Assembly: GCF_018678075.1 (NCBI RefSeq)
Contig: NZ_JAHHIR010000014.1
Location: 1 to 64,000 of the forward strand
From: Epibacterium ulvae
GTDB lineage: Bacteria; Pseudomonadota; Alphaproteobacteria; Rhodobacterales; Rhodobacteraceae
Direction of reading: 5' to 3'
DNA: 64,000 nucleotides
The notes under the pieces are model-generated. The model saw only the letters and a list, made by a program, of their open reading frames with translations. It ran no database searches and had not been told where the DNA came from. Shown here piece after piece: positions 29,875-39,074 of the stretch. Position 1 is the first letter of the stretch, and each line of letters opens with the position of its first letter. The position numbers and the translations under genes were made by a program.

Positions 29875-30360
29875 TTACTGACCCGCCGCGTCGCGGCCGT
29901 CCAAAGCAGGGCCGCCGGTGTCGGTCACCAGACCCACATTGGCAAAGCCCCCGGCGTTCAGCGCCCCCATCACCTGCATCACATCCTGATAGGCTATCGC
30001 CCCATCCGCGCGCAGGAAAATCCGGTCGCTTTCGCGTTCGGCGGCAATCGCCTGCAGGCGCACAACCAAGTCGTCACGTGCGACGGTGGTGGTCTGGATC
30101 TGCACCTCACCGGCGGCTGTCATGGTCACGGTCAGCGGTTCCTCGTCATCACCGGGCAAGGCTCCCGCGGCGGTTTTTGGCAATTCCACCGGCACGCCCA
30201 CGGTCATCAAGGGTGCCGCCACCATAAAGATGATCAGCAGCACCAGCATCACATCCACAAACGGTGTGACGTTGATTTCAGCCATGGCCTGGGACCGCCG
30301 CCGCTTGCGGCCGCGTCGCCGATTGCCATCGTCTGCTTTTGCCTGAACCCCTGCACCCAT
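29875..30360 (-). CDS. tolR: TolR (ExbD family) proton-channel subunit
   Basis: A 161-residue inner-membrane protein. A basic N-terminal tail (RRRGRKRRRSQ) precedes AEINVTPFVDVMLVLLIIFMV, the ExbD/TolR membrane helix with the essential proton-carrying Asp, followed by a periplasmic domain (LRADGAIAYQDVMQVMGAL). With TolQ it forms the proton-motive-force-driven motor for TolA. It starts 15 bases after the tolQ stop. Confidence 0.95.
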   Translation of the reverse strand: MGAGVQAKADDGNRRRGRKRRRSQAMAEINVTPFVDVMLVLLIIFMVAAPLMTVGVPVELPKTAAGALPGDDEEPLTVTMTAAGEVQIQTTTVARDDLVVRLQAIAAERESDRIFLRADGAIAYQDVMQVMGALNAGGFANVGLVTDTGGPALDGRDAAGQ

Positions 30361-30375
30361 CGTCAGACCTCCCGA

Positions 30376-31068
30376 TCAACTGTCGAGCTGACGGCTGAGA
30401 ATGGTGGCAAACTCATCCGCAAAGGCTTCATAGCCACCCACAATCCGGTCACTGTCCGCGCTGAGTTTGTTGTAGAAAATCACCGCAGGGATCGCCGCCA
30501 ACAGCCCCAGACCCGTGGCCATCAACGCCTCGGCAATACCGGGGGCAACAACGGCCAGGTTGGTGTTTTGCTGCTCTGCAATCTCGATGAACGAAGTCAT
30601 GATGCCCCAGACGGTACCAAACAGACCGATGAAGGGCGCAGTAGAGCCCACGGTTGCCAGAACTGACAGGCCGCCTTGCAGCTCTTCGACTTCTTTGGCG
30701 ATGGCCACATCCATCGACCGGTCAATGCGCGCTTGTGCGCCCGCGATCAACCCGCCGTCGTCGCGGTGGCTGCGGTGCCATTCGCTCATCCCGGCGGCAA
30801 AGATCCGTTCTGATCGACCCGTTGGGTTCGCGCCCAGGATTTCAAACAACCCGTCCAGCGGCTTGCCCGACCAGAATGCCATATCAAACTGCGCCGCCTC
30901 GGACCGGGCCGCGCGATAGGTGATGATTTTCTGAATGATAATGCCCCAGGACCAGACCGATGCGATGATCAGCATCAGCATGACCAGTTTCACCGTCACG
31001 GTCGCCCGCGCAAACAGCCCCCACATGGAGAAATCAATCTCCTGTGCCAGCGCCAAAGAATGTTCCAT
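30376..31068 (-). CDS. tolQ: TolQ (ExbB/MotA family) proton-channel subunit
   Basis: A 230-residue inner-membrane protein with three membrane helices: about 18-40 (ATVTVKLVMLMLIIASVWSW), 130-165 (LATVGSTAPFIGLFGTVWGI) and 170-200 (APGIAEALMATGLGLLAAIP). The motif order is typical for TolQ and it precedes tolR. The ybgC gene lies about 95 bases upstream on the same strand, the classical first member of the tol operon. Confidence 0.96.
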   Translation of the reverse strand: MEHSLALAQEIDFSMWGLFARATVTVKLVMLMLIIASVWSWGIIIQKIITYRAARSEAAQFDMAFWSGKPLDGLFEILGANPTGRSERIFAAGMSEWHRSHRDDGGLIAGAQARIDRSMDVAIAKEVEELQGGLSVLATVGSTAPFIGLFGTVWGIMTSFIEIAEQQNTNLAVVAPGIAEALMATGLGLLAAIPAVIFYNKLSADSDRIVGGYEAFADEFATILSRQLDS

Positions 31069-31163
31069 AGACCTGCTCTATCGTTTGGTGGCCCTATTTC
31101 GGCCTTATTTGATCCCAAACTAACCCAGTTCAATGACGATTGCTATGCAGAGCAGCCCTGCGC

Positions 31164-31574
31164 CTAAATTTGTGACCGCAATGCGCGAATCTCTGCCGGA
31201 AGCCGCAGGGGACGGCCTGTTTCCACTGCAATCGCCACGATTGTGACCTCTGCCGTGAACAGATCCTGCCCGTCCCGCCTCACCGTTTGTTTCAAAATGA
31301 GACGTGCAGGCGTGATCTCTCGGGGCGCAGTTTCGACCACCAGTTCCTGGTCAAACTTGGCCGGGGCCAGAAAATCCGCCGCAACCCGGCGCACCACATA
31401 GACCTCACCCGCCGCGCGCATGGCGTTTTGATCAACGCCCAGACTGCGCACCCAATCGCTGCGGGCGCGTTCTATGAAACGCAGGTAATTGGCGTGATAG
31501 ACGATCCCGCCCATGTCGGTGTCCTCGTAATACACGCGGATCGGGAAATGGTGCAGCGGGGTGTCAGACATCAC
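31164..31574 (-). CDS. ybgC: Tol-Pal associated acyl-CoA thioesterase YbgC
   Basis: A 136-residue hot-dog-fold thioesterase. The YYEDTDMGGIVYHANYLRFI segment has the active-site Asp and conserved His/Tyr of the 4HBT family. It acts on acyl-CoA or acyl-ACP at the cytoplasmic face, in a link between phospholipid metabolism and Tol-Pal that is conserved by gene order. The gene is complete and precedes tolQ. Confidence 0.94.
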   Translation of the reverse strand: MMSDTPLHHFPIRVYYEDTDMGGIVYHANYLRFIERARSDWVRSLGVDQNAMRAAGEVYVVRRVAADFLAPAKFDQELVVETAPREITPARLILKQTVRRDGQDLFTAEVTIVAIAVETGRPLRLPAEIRALRSQI

Positions 31575-31604
31575 AAAGGCTCTTTTTGATCGGTTCGAGG
31601 CGTC

Positions 31605-32150
31605 TTAGCCGCCCAGCGGATATTCCGCCAGTGGGATATAGGTCGGCCCTTCGGGAGCCAAGACCGATTGGTAGAGGATAAAGCGTGTCACGGGGGCAAG
31701 CTCCAGCCGCGCAGCACCTGAGGCGCCAAGAAATTGCGCCAACGCGTGATGCGCTGCAGGTTCCATCCGGCGGGGAAAGCGCGTCAACGTGATGTGGGGT
31801 CGAAACCGTGTACGGGGTAGATCAATCTCAGCCTGCCGCACGGCGGAACGCACCTGGGCATGGAGCGCGGACAGCCCCGGATCATCTGCCACCATCGCAC
31901 ACAACACACGCGGGTTTGCACCGCCCATGACATCCAGATGATCTACCACAAGGGGGAGCGCAGGCAGCGCGATCTGCGCCAAACCCGCGTGCAGAGCTTC
32001 AAGCGTTGCCACGTCTTGCTCGTCGAGAAACGCTAGGGTCAGATGCAGATTTTCCGGGACGACAGCCCGCCCGACGCGCACAGCCGCCTGCAGGTCTTCC
32101 AACCGGTCGAGATCCGGATCAGACAGGGGCAGTCCGACAAAGGCGCGCAT
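31605..32150 (-). CDS. thpR: RNA 2',3'-cyclic phosphodiesterase ThpR
   Basis: A 181-residue 2H phosphoesterase (LigT family) acting on RNA 2',3'-cyclic phosphate ends. The two H-x-T-x motifs are HLTLAFL near residue 41 and HITLTRF near 120. Length is normal. It lies 30 bases upstream of ybgC and 8 bases after the preceding unknown gene, all on minus, so these may be co-transcribed. Confidence 0.92.
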   Translation of the reverse strand: MRAFVGLPLSDPDLDRLEDLQAAVRVGRAVVPENLHLTLAFLDEQDVATLEALHAGLAQIALPALPLVVDHLDVMGGANPRVLCAMVADDPGLSALHAQVRSAVRQAEIDLPRTRFRPHITLTRFPRRMEPAAHHALAQFLGASGAARLELAPVTRFILYQSVLAPEGPTYIPLAEYPLGG

Positions 32151-32158
32151 GGCTCTGG

Positions 32159-32872
32159 CTACTCCGGTTTTGCGTCCCCGCTGCCCGCAGGTGCTTGCAA
32201 GCGCGCAAACAGGCGCAGGGCGTGGCTGGCATCATCTGCCGAGGGCGGCATCATTCGATCATAGGCGGCGGCGATGACCCCGGCAATCTCGGGCCGCAAG
32301 ATCGTCGCACCGGTGTCCGGCAGGACCGCAAGGGGGGAGGTCTCGGCAAAGGCCTGATCGCCCCACAGAACAATGGTCTGCACCGCCTGGGTCAGCGCCA
32401 AAGTTTCGGCTGGGATCTTGACCAGATCTCTGTCCATGCAGAGAAAAACAAAAGCCGCCTGGATCGCGCCCTGATCATCAAAGCGGAAGGCACGGTACTG
32501 GCTTGCCTGAGCGTTGGATAGCTTGCCCACCAATGTCGCCAGGTCCGGGATCATCCGGTCCAGATCCGGCACGGCCAGCAGCTCAGTCCAGTCCCGAAAG
32601 AAAAAGACCATGAGGTTCGCGCCCAGTTCAGGATCGGTTTCCGCCATCTGGTGCCCGGCCAGCGTCGCCACCGCCTCAACGGCGCTTTTGACGGTGATCA
32701 AAGTGGCGTCTTCAACACCAAAAACAATCGGCGCAATTGGACGCCCCCAACGCGCAAAGGCATAGGATCCATCGGTGCGGGTGAACAGGCGTTCGATCTG
32801 TTCCGGGGTATAGGTCAGGGTCACGGGGCGCGGCTCCTCGATCAGCGGCATCTCTGGGCGCGGTCTATGCAC
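32159..32872 (-). CDS. Conserved-looking cytoplasmic protein of unknown function
   Basis: A 237-residue soluble protein that I cannot assign to a family. It has no signal peptide or membrane segment. It is a mixed alpha/beta sequence with hydrophobic strands such as IAPIVFGVEDATLITV, NLMVFFFRDW and AAFVFLCMDRD. The start is taken as the GTG at 32872 since GGAGG lies eight bases before it; a GTG at 32878 would leave only two bases. The leader immediately upstream (32885-33010) is highly folded. The gene is tightly spaced with thpR, which suggests a housekeeping role, but this is not evidence of function. Confidence 0.75.
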   Translation of the reverse strand: MHRPRPEMPLIEEPRPVTLTYTPEQIERLFTRTDGSYAFARWGRPIAPIVFGVEDATLITVKSAVEAVATLAGHQMAETDPELGANLMVFFFRDWTELLAVPDLDRMIPDLATLVGKLSNAQASQYRAFRFDDQGAIQAAFVFLCMDRDLVKIPAETLALTQAVQTIVLWGDQAFAETSPLAVLPDTGATILRPEIAGVIAAAYDRMMPPSADDASHALRLFARLQAPAGSGDAKPE

Positions 32873-32884
32873 GTTCACGTCCTC

Positions 32885-33010
32885 CGCGGCAAGGGTTGAG
32901 CGGGGTTGCCCCTCTCACAAGCGCTCCCGCCCCTGCACCATGCCCGGCTGCGCCGGACCCGTTGCCGCGTTGGGCCAGGCGCCGCTGACGCGGCGCGGGT
33001 GTGGCCCACG
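32885..33010. repeat. Highly folded element upstream of the 32159-32872 gene
   Basis: Nested inverted repeats fill this gap. CGCGGCAA-GGGT (32885-32896) pairs with ACCC-G-TTGCCGCG (32957-32969), 12 bp with one bulge. Inside, CCGGC/GCCGG forms a short hairpin around 32944-32956. Beyond it, TGGGCC (32971-32976) pairs with GGCCCA (33003-33008) and encloses a 7-bp GCGCCGC/GCGGCGC stem (32979-32996). The end of the outer stem touches the GGAGG (32881-32885 on plus as CCTCC) of the downstream minus-strand gene. It may be a regulatory leader or a dispersed repeat. Confidence 0.55.
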
Positions 33011-33040
33011 TTAGGGGCGGTCTTTGGTCCGCTGCGGTTC

Positions 33041-33347
33041 TTAGTCGAGGTATTTGCCCCACTTGCGCATCACCGCCTGCGGAATGTCGTTCTCCTGCCA
33101 GCGCGCGAACAACAGAAGCTGGGCCAAGACATCGGCGACCTCCTCCTCCAGTGCCTGACGCAGGCTCGCGGCATCGGCCTCGCTCCGCCCTTGGCCATTG
33201 AGTTTGAGATAGGCCGCCTGCAACTCACCCTGCTCTTCGCTGAGTTTCAGCCATATGCCAGACAGCGTCCCGTTCGATCCCAAACCGGGCCGCATAAATG
33301 TCCGACACGTCTTGTGAGACCTGAGACAACTCATCAACACTGCGCAT
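33041..33347 (-). pseudogene. MazG-like nucleotide pyrophosphohydrolase, frameshifted
   Basis: The natural start is the ATG at 33347, giving MRSVDELSQVSQDVSDIYAA then RFGIERDAVWHM, after which this frame ends within nine codons. The next frame carries on exactly where a MazG-like protein should: LKLSEEQGELQAAYLKLNG, then LEEEVADVLAQLLLFARW and a KWGKYL end. Removing one G of the GG at 33251-33252 joins the parts into a 101-residue protein with both metal-binding motifs (EExGE and EExxD) intact. So this is either a recent frameshift or a sequencing/assembly error. MazG-like enzymes hydrolyse NTPs to NMP and pyrophosphate. The second frame alone (from a GTG at 33340) would lack the true N-terminus. 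Confidence 0.85.
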
Positions 33348-33388
33348 CACATTACGTCCCCAACGAACAGGCCGCCCTGCGCCTCGAC

Positions 33389-34420
33389 CTACGTGAACAG
33401 ATCACTCTGCGATTTCGGCGGCGCGATCCCCAGATGCATCCACGCCTTCTGCGCCAGCATGCGCCCACGTGGGGTGCGTTGGATCAGTCCCTGCTGCAAC
33501 AGATAGGGCTCGATCACCTCCTCCAGCGCATCACGGCTCTCCGACAAGGCCGCCGACAACGTCTCGATCCCCACCGGGCCACCACTGTAGTTCTCGGCAA
33601 TCAACGTCAGATAGCGCCGATCCGCCCCATCCAGGCCAAGCTGGTCGACCCCCAGTCGCGTCAACGCACCGTCGGCGAGGGCCTTGGTGATGGTGCCATC
33701 GCCCTCAACAACCGCAAAGTCCACCACGCGGCGCAAGAGCCGTCCGGCGATCCTTGGGGTGCCCCTTGCGCGTCGCGCAATCTCACGGGCGCCGCCGTCA
33801 TCAGCGGGTGCGCCCAGCTTGCGTGCATTGCGGCTCACGATCTCAAACAGCTCATCCACCGTGTAAAACTGGAGCCGCGTGGGGATGCCAAATCGGTCCC
33901 GCAGAGGCGTGGTCAACAGCCCCATACGTGTGGTCGCCCCCACCAGCGTAAAGGGTTGCAGCTCGATCCGCACCGTGCGCGCAGCCGGGCCTTCGCCAAT
34001 CACCAGATCCAGCTCGAAATCTTCCATCGCCGGATAAAGCACCTCTTCCACTGCCGGGTTCAGCCGGTGGATCTCATCGATGAACAAGACATCGCGCGCT
34101 TCTAGGTTGGTCAGGATCGCCGCCAGATCGCCCGCCTTGGCAAGTACCGGACCGGAGGTCATGCGAAAGTTCACCCCCAATTCACGCGCCACGATCTGTG
34201 CCAGCGTTGTTTTGCCGAGACCGGGAGGGCCATGAAACAAGGTATGGTCCATCGCCTCGCCCCGCTGGCGGGCCGATTGGATAAAGACGCGCAGGTTGGC
34301 ACGTGCCTCAGCCTGACCAATGAACTCACCCAGACCTTGCGGTCGCAGGGCGCGGTCCACCTCGGGCGCGCCATCTTCGGGCAGCGGATCGGGGCGCAAT
34401 GTGGGATCGAAGTCAATCAT
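33389..34420 (-). CDS. ruvB: Holliday junction branch-migration ATPase RuvB
   Basis: A 343-residue AAA+ motor that drives Holliday junction migration with RuvA. Walker A is [12 protein letters not shown] near residue 65, Walker B is [10 protein letters not shown], the RuvB signature [17 protein letters not shown] follows, and a C-terminal winged-helix domain ([20 protein letters not shown]) is complete. GAGG six bases ahead of the ATG fits the start. It is preceded on minus by ruvA and ruvC. Confidence 0.97.
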   Translation of the reverse strand: MIDFDPTLRPDPLPEDGAPEVDRALRPQGLGEFIGQAEARANLRVFIQSARQRGEAMDHTLFHGPPGLGKTTLAQIVARELGVNFRMTSGPVLAKAGDLAAILTNLEARDVLFIDEIHRLNPAVEEVLYPAMEDFELDLVIGEGPAARTVRIELQPFTLVGATTRMGLLTTPLRDRFGIPTRLQFYTVDELFEIVSRNARKLGAPADDGGAREIARRARGTPRIAGRLLRRVVDFAVVEGDGTITKALADGALTRLGVDQLGLDGADRRYLTLIAENYSGGPVGIETLSAALSESRDALEEVIEPYLLQQGLIQRTPRGRMLAQKAWMHLGIAPPKSQSDLFT

Positions 34421-34503
34421 GGCAAGCCTCTTTTCGGCACTGAGCCATAGCGATCACACACCGCGACGCACCGTTTTCCTTCTGTTTCACAACCCACATG
34501 ACA

Positions 34504-35190
34504 TCATTCTTTCGGAGCCAAAAGCTTGAGCGCTGCGCGGATCAGCTCGGGCTCGCCCGCATCCGGGTGTTCACCTGCGGCTTCGGCCACGGCAGCGGCT
34601 GCCTCGGACGGTGCATAGCCCAGATTACCAAGGGCTGAGAGCGCACCAGCGGATGCAGCCGCAGCACCTGTTGGCGCTTTGGGCTTGGTCGCTTTGCGTT
34701 TGGGGCCCGCAGTAGGTTCGACCACCTCAACCACATCCAGACCGGGGCTATCCATCGCCTCGCTAATGGTGCCGCCCATGGCCATTACGCCCGGTGCCTT
34801 GTCCTTGAGGTCCAGCACAATACGCTGCGCGGTCTTGGGGCCCACGCCCTTGGCCGCTTTTACACTGGCCCAATCCCCCAGCGCGATGGCGCGGCTGACG
34901 CCGTCTTGCCCCAAGGTGCCCAGGATCGCCAAAGACACCTTGGCCCCAACCCCCTGAACCGAGGTCAACAGGCGGTGCCATTCCTTTTCCACCAGCGAGG
35001 GAAAGCCATAAAGCTGCATCAGATCTTCGCGCACCACCATATCGGTATAAAGCGCCACCGCCTCCCCCACGCCGGGCAGCCCAGCAAGGGTACGGTCCGA
35101 ACAATAGACGATATAGCCCACACCGCGCACATCGATCAGAATGTGATCCAGGGCTTTATACTCCAGCCGGCCTGTCAGCTTGCCGATCAT
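34504..35190 (-). CDS. ruvA: Holliday junction DNA-binding protein RuvA
   Basis: A 228-residue subunit that binds four-way junctions and loads RuvB. It has the OB-fold N-terminal domain ([20 protein letters not shown]), tandem helix-hairpin-helix motifs ([36 protein letters not shown]), an Ala/Lys-rich linker and the C-terminal RuvB-contacting domain ([15 protein letters not shown]). It is longer than E. coli RuvA because of the linker. Its start overlaps the ruvC stop by four bases (ATGA). Confidence 0.97.
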   Translation of the reverse strand: MIGKLTGRLEYKALDHILIDVRGVGYIVYCSDRTLAGLPGVGEAVALYTDMVVREDLMQLYGFPSLVEKEWHRLLTSVQGVGAKVSLAILGTLGQDGVSRAIALGDWASVKAAKGVGPKTAQRIVLDLKDKAPGVMAMGGTISEAMDSPGLDVVEVVEPTAGPKRKATKPKAPTGAAAASAGALSALGNLGYAPSEAAAAVAEAAGEHPDAGEPELIRAALKLLAPKE

Positions 35191-35684
35191 GCGCGCACCT
35201 CTTTCAATTGTCGCTGCTTGCTTCCACCGTAATAGGCGTGACAGATCGCAATCGCCAGCGCATCTGCGGCATCCATCCCTTTGGGGGCACAGCCCGGCAG
35301 CTGCAACTTGATCATATGCAGCACCTGTTCCTTGGCCGCGTGGCCGACGCCGACGACTGTCTTTTTCACCCGGTTCGGAGCATATTCCCCCACCGGCAGC
35401 CCGGCCTTGGCCAAGGTCAACAAGGCCACCCCGCGCGCCTGACCCAGCTTGAGCGTGCCAGCACCGTCTTTGTTCACAAATGTCTGTTCGATGGCGGCCT
35501 GATCCGGCGCATAGGCTTCGATCACCTCGGTGACCTGATTGTGCAGCGACAACAGCCGCTCGCCCAGATCATCACCATCCGATTTGCACAACCCGTTGGC
35601 CACATGGCTAAGCCGCGTGCCCTGCGCCTCGATCACGCCCCATCCCAGGGTGCGCAACCCCGGATCAATGCCCAATATCCGCAT
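35187..35684 (-). CDS. ruvC: Holliday junction resolvase RuvC
   Basis: A 165-residue endonuclease that cuts Holliday junctions. The catalytic acidic residues are visible: Asp in [12 protein letters not shown], Glu in [10 protein letters not shown], and the Asp pair in [13 protein letters not shown]. The start at 35684 (MRILGIDPG) is the family start; an in-frame frame open to 35765 adds an unrelated leader. RuvC, RuvA and RuvB are encoded together in this order. Confidence 0.97.
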   Translation of the reverse strand: MRILGIDPGLRTLGWGVIEAQGTRLSHVANGLCKSDGDDLGERLLSLHNQVTEVIEAYAPDQAAIEQTFVNKDGAGTLKLGQARGVALLTLAKAGLPVGEYAPNRVKKTVVGVGHAAKEQVLHMIKLQLPGCAPKGMDAADALAIAICHAYYGGSKQRQLKEVRA

Positions 35685-35928
35685 CTTTGCCCGGCCTTTG
35701 TTTGTGTTTGTTATTGCGCGCCACGATAAGCACAAAAGGCGAACATGTCCAATTGCTTTTGCCACCGCACCCGCGCAGCCTGCCAGAAGAGCTATGCGTT
35801 TTCAGCATAGTAGGATTGCCCAAGCATCGCTTGCAGCCATGCGGCCGAGCCCTTAGATCCCCACGATCTGGATTTGTAACAATTTAAAGACAGCGCGCAC
35901 CGGGCGCTGCATCATTGAGGACACGGAA

Positions 35929-36147
35929 ATGGCAGCTTTGAATTTCGCCCCCTCCGCCCGTGGCCCGTTGGGCCTTTTGACATCCCTGACCGCTGCCGTG
36001 CGCGGCTTTTTGGCCTGGGCAATGGCCAAACGCGAAGACACCCGCACGCGTCACCTGCTGCTGTCCCTGAACGACCGCGAGCTGGCCGATATTGGCCTGA
36101 CCCGCTGCGACATCGATCGGCTGACCTGCACAGATCGCCAGATCTAA
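35929..36147 (+). CDS. Small DUF1127 protein
   Basis: A 72-residue protein ending with the DUF1127 motif: TRTRHLLLSLNDRELADIGL then TRCDIDRL. An N-terminal hydrophobic part (LLTSLTAAVRGFLAWAMA) precedes it. In related alphaproteobacteria small DUF1127 proteins act in RNA turnover and stress responses, and their mRNAs can yield small RNAs; whether that holds here is unknown. It is divergent from ruvC and is followed by two hairpins, the second a good terminator. Confidence 0.82.
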   Translation: MAALNFAPSARGPLGLLTSLTAAVRGFLAWAMAKREDTRTRHLLLSLNDRELADIGLTRCDIDRLTCTDRQI

Positions 36148-36202
36148 CCATAAATGGCCCGACCCCAATCGGGCCGATAAAATACATCGAGCAGAAACGC
36201 GA

Positions 36203-36240
36203 AACGCCGCCCCCGGCTTCTCCGGGTGGCGGCGTTTTCA
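36203..36240 (+). terminator. Terminator after the DUF1127 gene
   Basis: A 10-bp stem AAACGCCGCC / GGCGGCGTTT enclosing an inner CCCGG/CCGGG stem, followed by TTTTC. A smaller stem (GGCCCGA/TCGGGCC, 36156-36175) lies between it and the stop. Together they define a structured 3' end that could also be processed into a small RNA. Confidence 0.78.
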
Positions 36241-36278
36241 TGTCGGCGCGCATCAAAGTGATGCACGCGGCGTCGTTC

Positions 36279-36623
36279 TTATTGCAGGACAGATCCCATC
36301 TGTTCGGCGACCAGCGTGCTCAGCGGATCAGACTGCATCACAAATGCACCAACCTGTTCTACGCCGGTTCCCTCCTGCAGGCGCGCCACCCGTTCGTCGT
36401 AACCGGTTGGCCCCAACGACAGCAGCAGAAACCCTTTGAAGGCCACAAACCCCAGCAGGAACACCGCAATCGGCAACAGCGCCATGCGGCGTTTTGCTTT
36501 GCGCGGCGTGATCACGATCAATCCATCCGAGCGCAGCTTGGCGTCATAGCCAGCGCTCATGCCTTTGTACTTACGATCCAGACGGGACAGTCGGGACCGA
36601 AACTCGCCAATGTGTTCACCCAT
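36279..36623 (-). CDS. Small single-pass membrane protein of unknown function
   Basis: A 114-residue protein. Residues 1-45 are basic and polar (EFRSRLSRLDRKYKGMSAGY). One membrane helix lies at about 47-68 (ALLPIAVFLLGFVAFKGFLL). The remainder is a short periplasmic or cytoplasmic tail. The ATG has GGAGG nearby (CCTCC on plus after 36624). I do not recognise the family. It lies between the DUF1127 gene and prmA, transcribed toward the former. Confidence 0.7.
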   Translation of the reverse strand: MGEHIGEFRSRLSRLDRKYKGMSAGYDAKLRSDGLIVITPRKAKRRMALLPIAVFLLGFVAFKGFLLLSLGPTGYDERVARLQEGTGVEQVGAFVMQSDPLSTLVAEQMGSVLQ

Positions 36624-36731
36624 AGTTGCCTCCTAACCTGTCGCACATCGAAAGTGAGTGCGGGTTCGCTAACGGTTAAGCAACTATACCAAAGTTTGTT
36701 AAAATTCAGAGAGAATTGGCCCAATTCCGCC

Positions 36732-37598
36732 CTATTTGCGCAAAAGCAGCGTGGTCCATTCACCAATCACATCACGTTTCACAAGATTAATTCCATTCTG
36801 AGAATAAACCTCGATCACCTCGTCAGCCTGTTCGTTAAGAATCCCCGACAGAATCGCATGTCCGCCGTCGCGCAGATGGGCTGAGACATCGGGGGACAGG
36901 GCCACAAGCGGCCCCTTTAGGATATTGGCAAAGATCAGATCAAACGGCGCTTTGGCGGCCAGATCGGGATGGTCAAAGCCCGCAGCCTCGACGCAATGCA
37001 CCGCGCCGGCCATGTCATTGGCCTTGAGATTGGCAATCGCCACCTCAACTGCGACCTCATCAATGTCCGAGGCGATGAAATCGCCGTCCCAGACGCGCGC
37101 CGCTGCCATGGCCAGAACTGCGGTGCCACAGCCAATGTCGGCAACCTTCTTGCCCACAAAGCCTTCGTTTAGTAGATGATCCAGCGCCAGCAAACAGCCC
37201 AGCGTGGTGCCGTGGTGGCCGGTGCCAAACGCCATCGCCGCCTCGATCAACAATGGCACGCTATCGGCGGGCACTTTATCGGCGTCATGGCTGCCATAGA
37301 CAAAGAAGCGTCCCGCCTCGACCGGCTGCAGCTCACGCTTTACATGGGCAACCCAATCGGTTTCCGGCAATTCCGACACCGCAAAATGCTTGGCACCGTG
37401 GATGGTCGCCAACAGCGCCAGCCCGGCCAAGTCAGGTTCTTCGATGAAATAGCCGCCCACTTCCCACAGGCCCGATCCGTCTTCGACCTCGAACACGCCA
37501 ACGCCGGTGGGCTCCGGGGTCAATGTCTCCATCGCATCCCCCAGCGCTTCGGCCTGGGATTTTCCGGTCAATGTGGTCAGGGCAGTAAAGGTGGGCAT
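36732..37598 (-). CDS. prmA: Ribosomal protein L11 methyltransferase PrmA
   Basis: A 288-residue SAM-dependent methyltransferase that methylates lysines and the N-terminus of ribosomal protein L11. The SAM-binding loop is VADIGCGTAVLAMAAARVW near residue 137, followed by IASDIDEVAVEVAIANL and the catalytic-side motif FDLIFANILKGPL. The N-terminal domain recognising L11 is present. The gene is isolated on minus between a small membrane protein and an MFS gene. Confidence 0.95.
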   Translation of the reverse strand: MPTFTALTTLTGKSQAEALGDAMETLTPEPTGVGVFEVEDGSGLWEVGGYFIEEPDLAGLALLATIHGAKHFAVSELPETDWVAHVKRELQPVEAGRFFVYGSHDADKVPADSVPLLIEAAMAFGTGHHGTTLGCLLALDHLLNEGFVGKKVADIGCGTAVLAMAAARVWDGDFIASDIDEVAVEVAIANLKANDMAGAVHCVEAAGFDHPDLAAKAPFDLIFANILKGPLVALSPDVSAHLRDGGHAILSGILNEQADEVIEVYSQNGINLVKRDVIGEWTTLLLRK

Positions 37599-37665
37599 GG
37601 CGGATCTCCTGAAACTCTGCCTCCGCGCCTAGGGCCCAGTCCGGCAGAGGTCAAGCGGATTTGCC

Positions 37666-38901
37666 CTATTCGGCCGGTGCCGCGCCCCGCCACAGGGCAA
37701 AGATGGTCTCATTGCCCGGCACCGGATGACGCGGGATCATCAGCGCAAGGCTCAGCGAAATAAGCGCCATGCCCGCCGCCAACGTGAACACCGCCCCCGG
37801 TGACAAAACCCACAAGATCCCCAAGGGCACCGGCAGGCACACGGCCGCGATATGGTTGATGGTAAAGGCCACGGCAGCGGTGGGGGCAATATCCGCAGGG
37901 TCAGCGATCTTTTGGAAATAGGTCTTCAACGCCAGCGCCATGGCAAAGAAGATGTGATCCACCACATAAAGGAACGCCGCAACCATTACGCCCCAGCCGA
38001 ACCAATAGACACCGCCATAGGCCGCAAACACAATCGCCAGCCCGGCGTATTCCACAATCAACGTGCGCCGTTCGCCAAATTTGGACACCAGTTTGCCCAG
38101 CAACGGCGCGGCCACGATATTGATCATCAGGTTGATCAGATACAGGCGGGTGATCTCATGCACCTCAAAGCCGAATTTCTCGACCATCATAAAGCCCGCA
38201 AACACCACAAAGATCTGCCGCCGCGCGCCCGCCATGAACTGCAGCGCATAATAGAGCCAGTAGCGTTTGCGCAGGATCAGCTTTTTCACCTGCGGCGTCG
38301 GCGCTTCGAACTGTGGAAACGCAAACAGGCAGACCAGCGTCAACAGAACCGAGGCCCCGCCGGCCGTCATATAAACAATGTCATAACTCAGATCAAAAGG
38401 CTTCCACAGCCGTTCAATCGCCAGATAGACCACCAGCGTTGCAATGGATCCCGCCGACAACAGCCAGCCCAGAACCTGCGGTGCGCGCTCCTTGCTCAGC
38501 CATTGCAGCTGCAGCGATTGGTTCACCGTCTCATAATAATGAAAGCCGATCGACGACAGTAACGTGATCATCAAGATCCCGCCCATCGACGGAAACCACG
38601 CCGTCATCGCGGTCGCAACACCCAGCAGCAACAAGGAGACCACGGCCAAGACCTGCTCGCGCACAAACAGGATGATAAAGATCACACCAATCGCCAAAAA
38701 GCCGGGGATCTCGCGCACCGTATGCAGCAGGCCAATATCGCGCCCATCAAACTGGGCCATCTCAATCACAAAGTTATTGAGCAGCGCACTCCACGCATTA
38801 AACGCCATCGGCATGGCCAAAGCCATCAGGAACAACAGCACCACAGGTTGGCGCCAGCGCGGCAGCTGATCAATATCAGAGAGAGAGACTTGTCTAAACA
38901 T
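37666..38901 (-). CDS. MFS transporter, substrate unknown
   Basis: A 411-residue inner-membrane protein with about 12 hydrophobic helices. The start MFRQVSLSDIDQL is used; an in-frame extension to 38967 adds a basic leader without conservation. The family pattern is that of a major facilitator permease, with repeated short loops containing charged residues (RRQIFVVFAGFM, KFGERRTLIV). I cannot infer a substrate. It is divergent from nothing nearby and follows prmA's upstream region on the same strand. Confidence 0.8.
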   Translation of the reverse strand: MFRQVSLSDIDQLPRWRQPVVLLFLMALAMPMAFNAWSALLNNFVIEMAQFDGRDIGLLHTVREIPGFLAIGVIFIILFVREQVLAVVSLLLLGVATAMTAWFPSMGGILMITLLSSIGFHYYETVNQSLQLQWLSKERAPQVLGWLLSAGSIATLVVYLAIERLWKPFDLSYDIVYMTAGGASVLLTLVCLFAFPQFEAPTPQVKKLILRKRYWLYYALQFMAGARRQIFVVFAGFMMVEKFGFEVHEITRLYLINLMINIVAAPLLGKLVSKFGERRTLIVEYAGLAIVFAAYGGVYWFGWGVMVAAFLYVVDHIFFAMALALKTYFQKIADPADIAPTAAVAFTINHIAAVCLPVPLGILWVLSPGAVFTLAAGMALISLSLALMIPRHPVPGNETIFALWRGAAPAE

Positions 38902-39074
38902 GCGCTCCCCATACGCGCTTTTTTTCCCTCTGGCGAGAGGGGGCACCTTGCACAGCCCCCTCTGCACAGATGCGCAGAGCGGAGTATTCTTCTGTTTTCA
39001 AATGGATTTCACGCGGCGTGCCACAAGGCAATTAACATCGCAAACATTGTACCGATACGCAATCGCCGCAGTTT

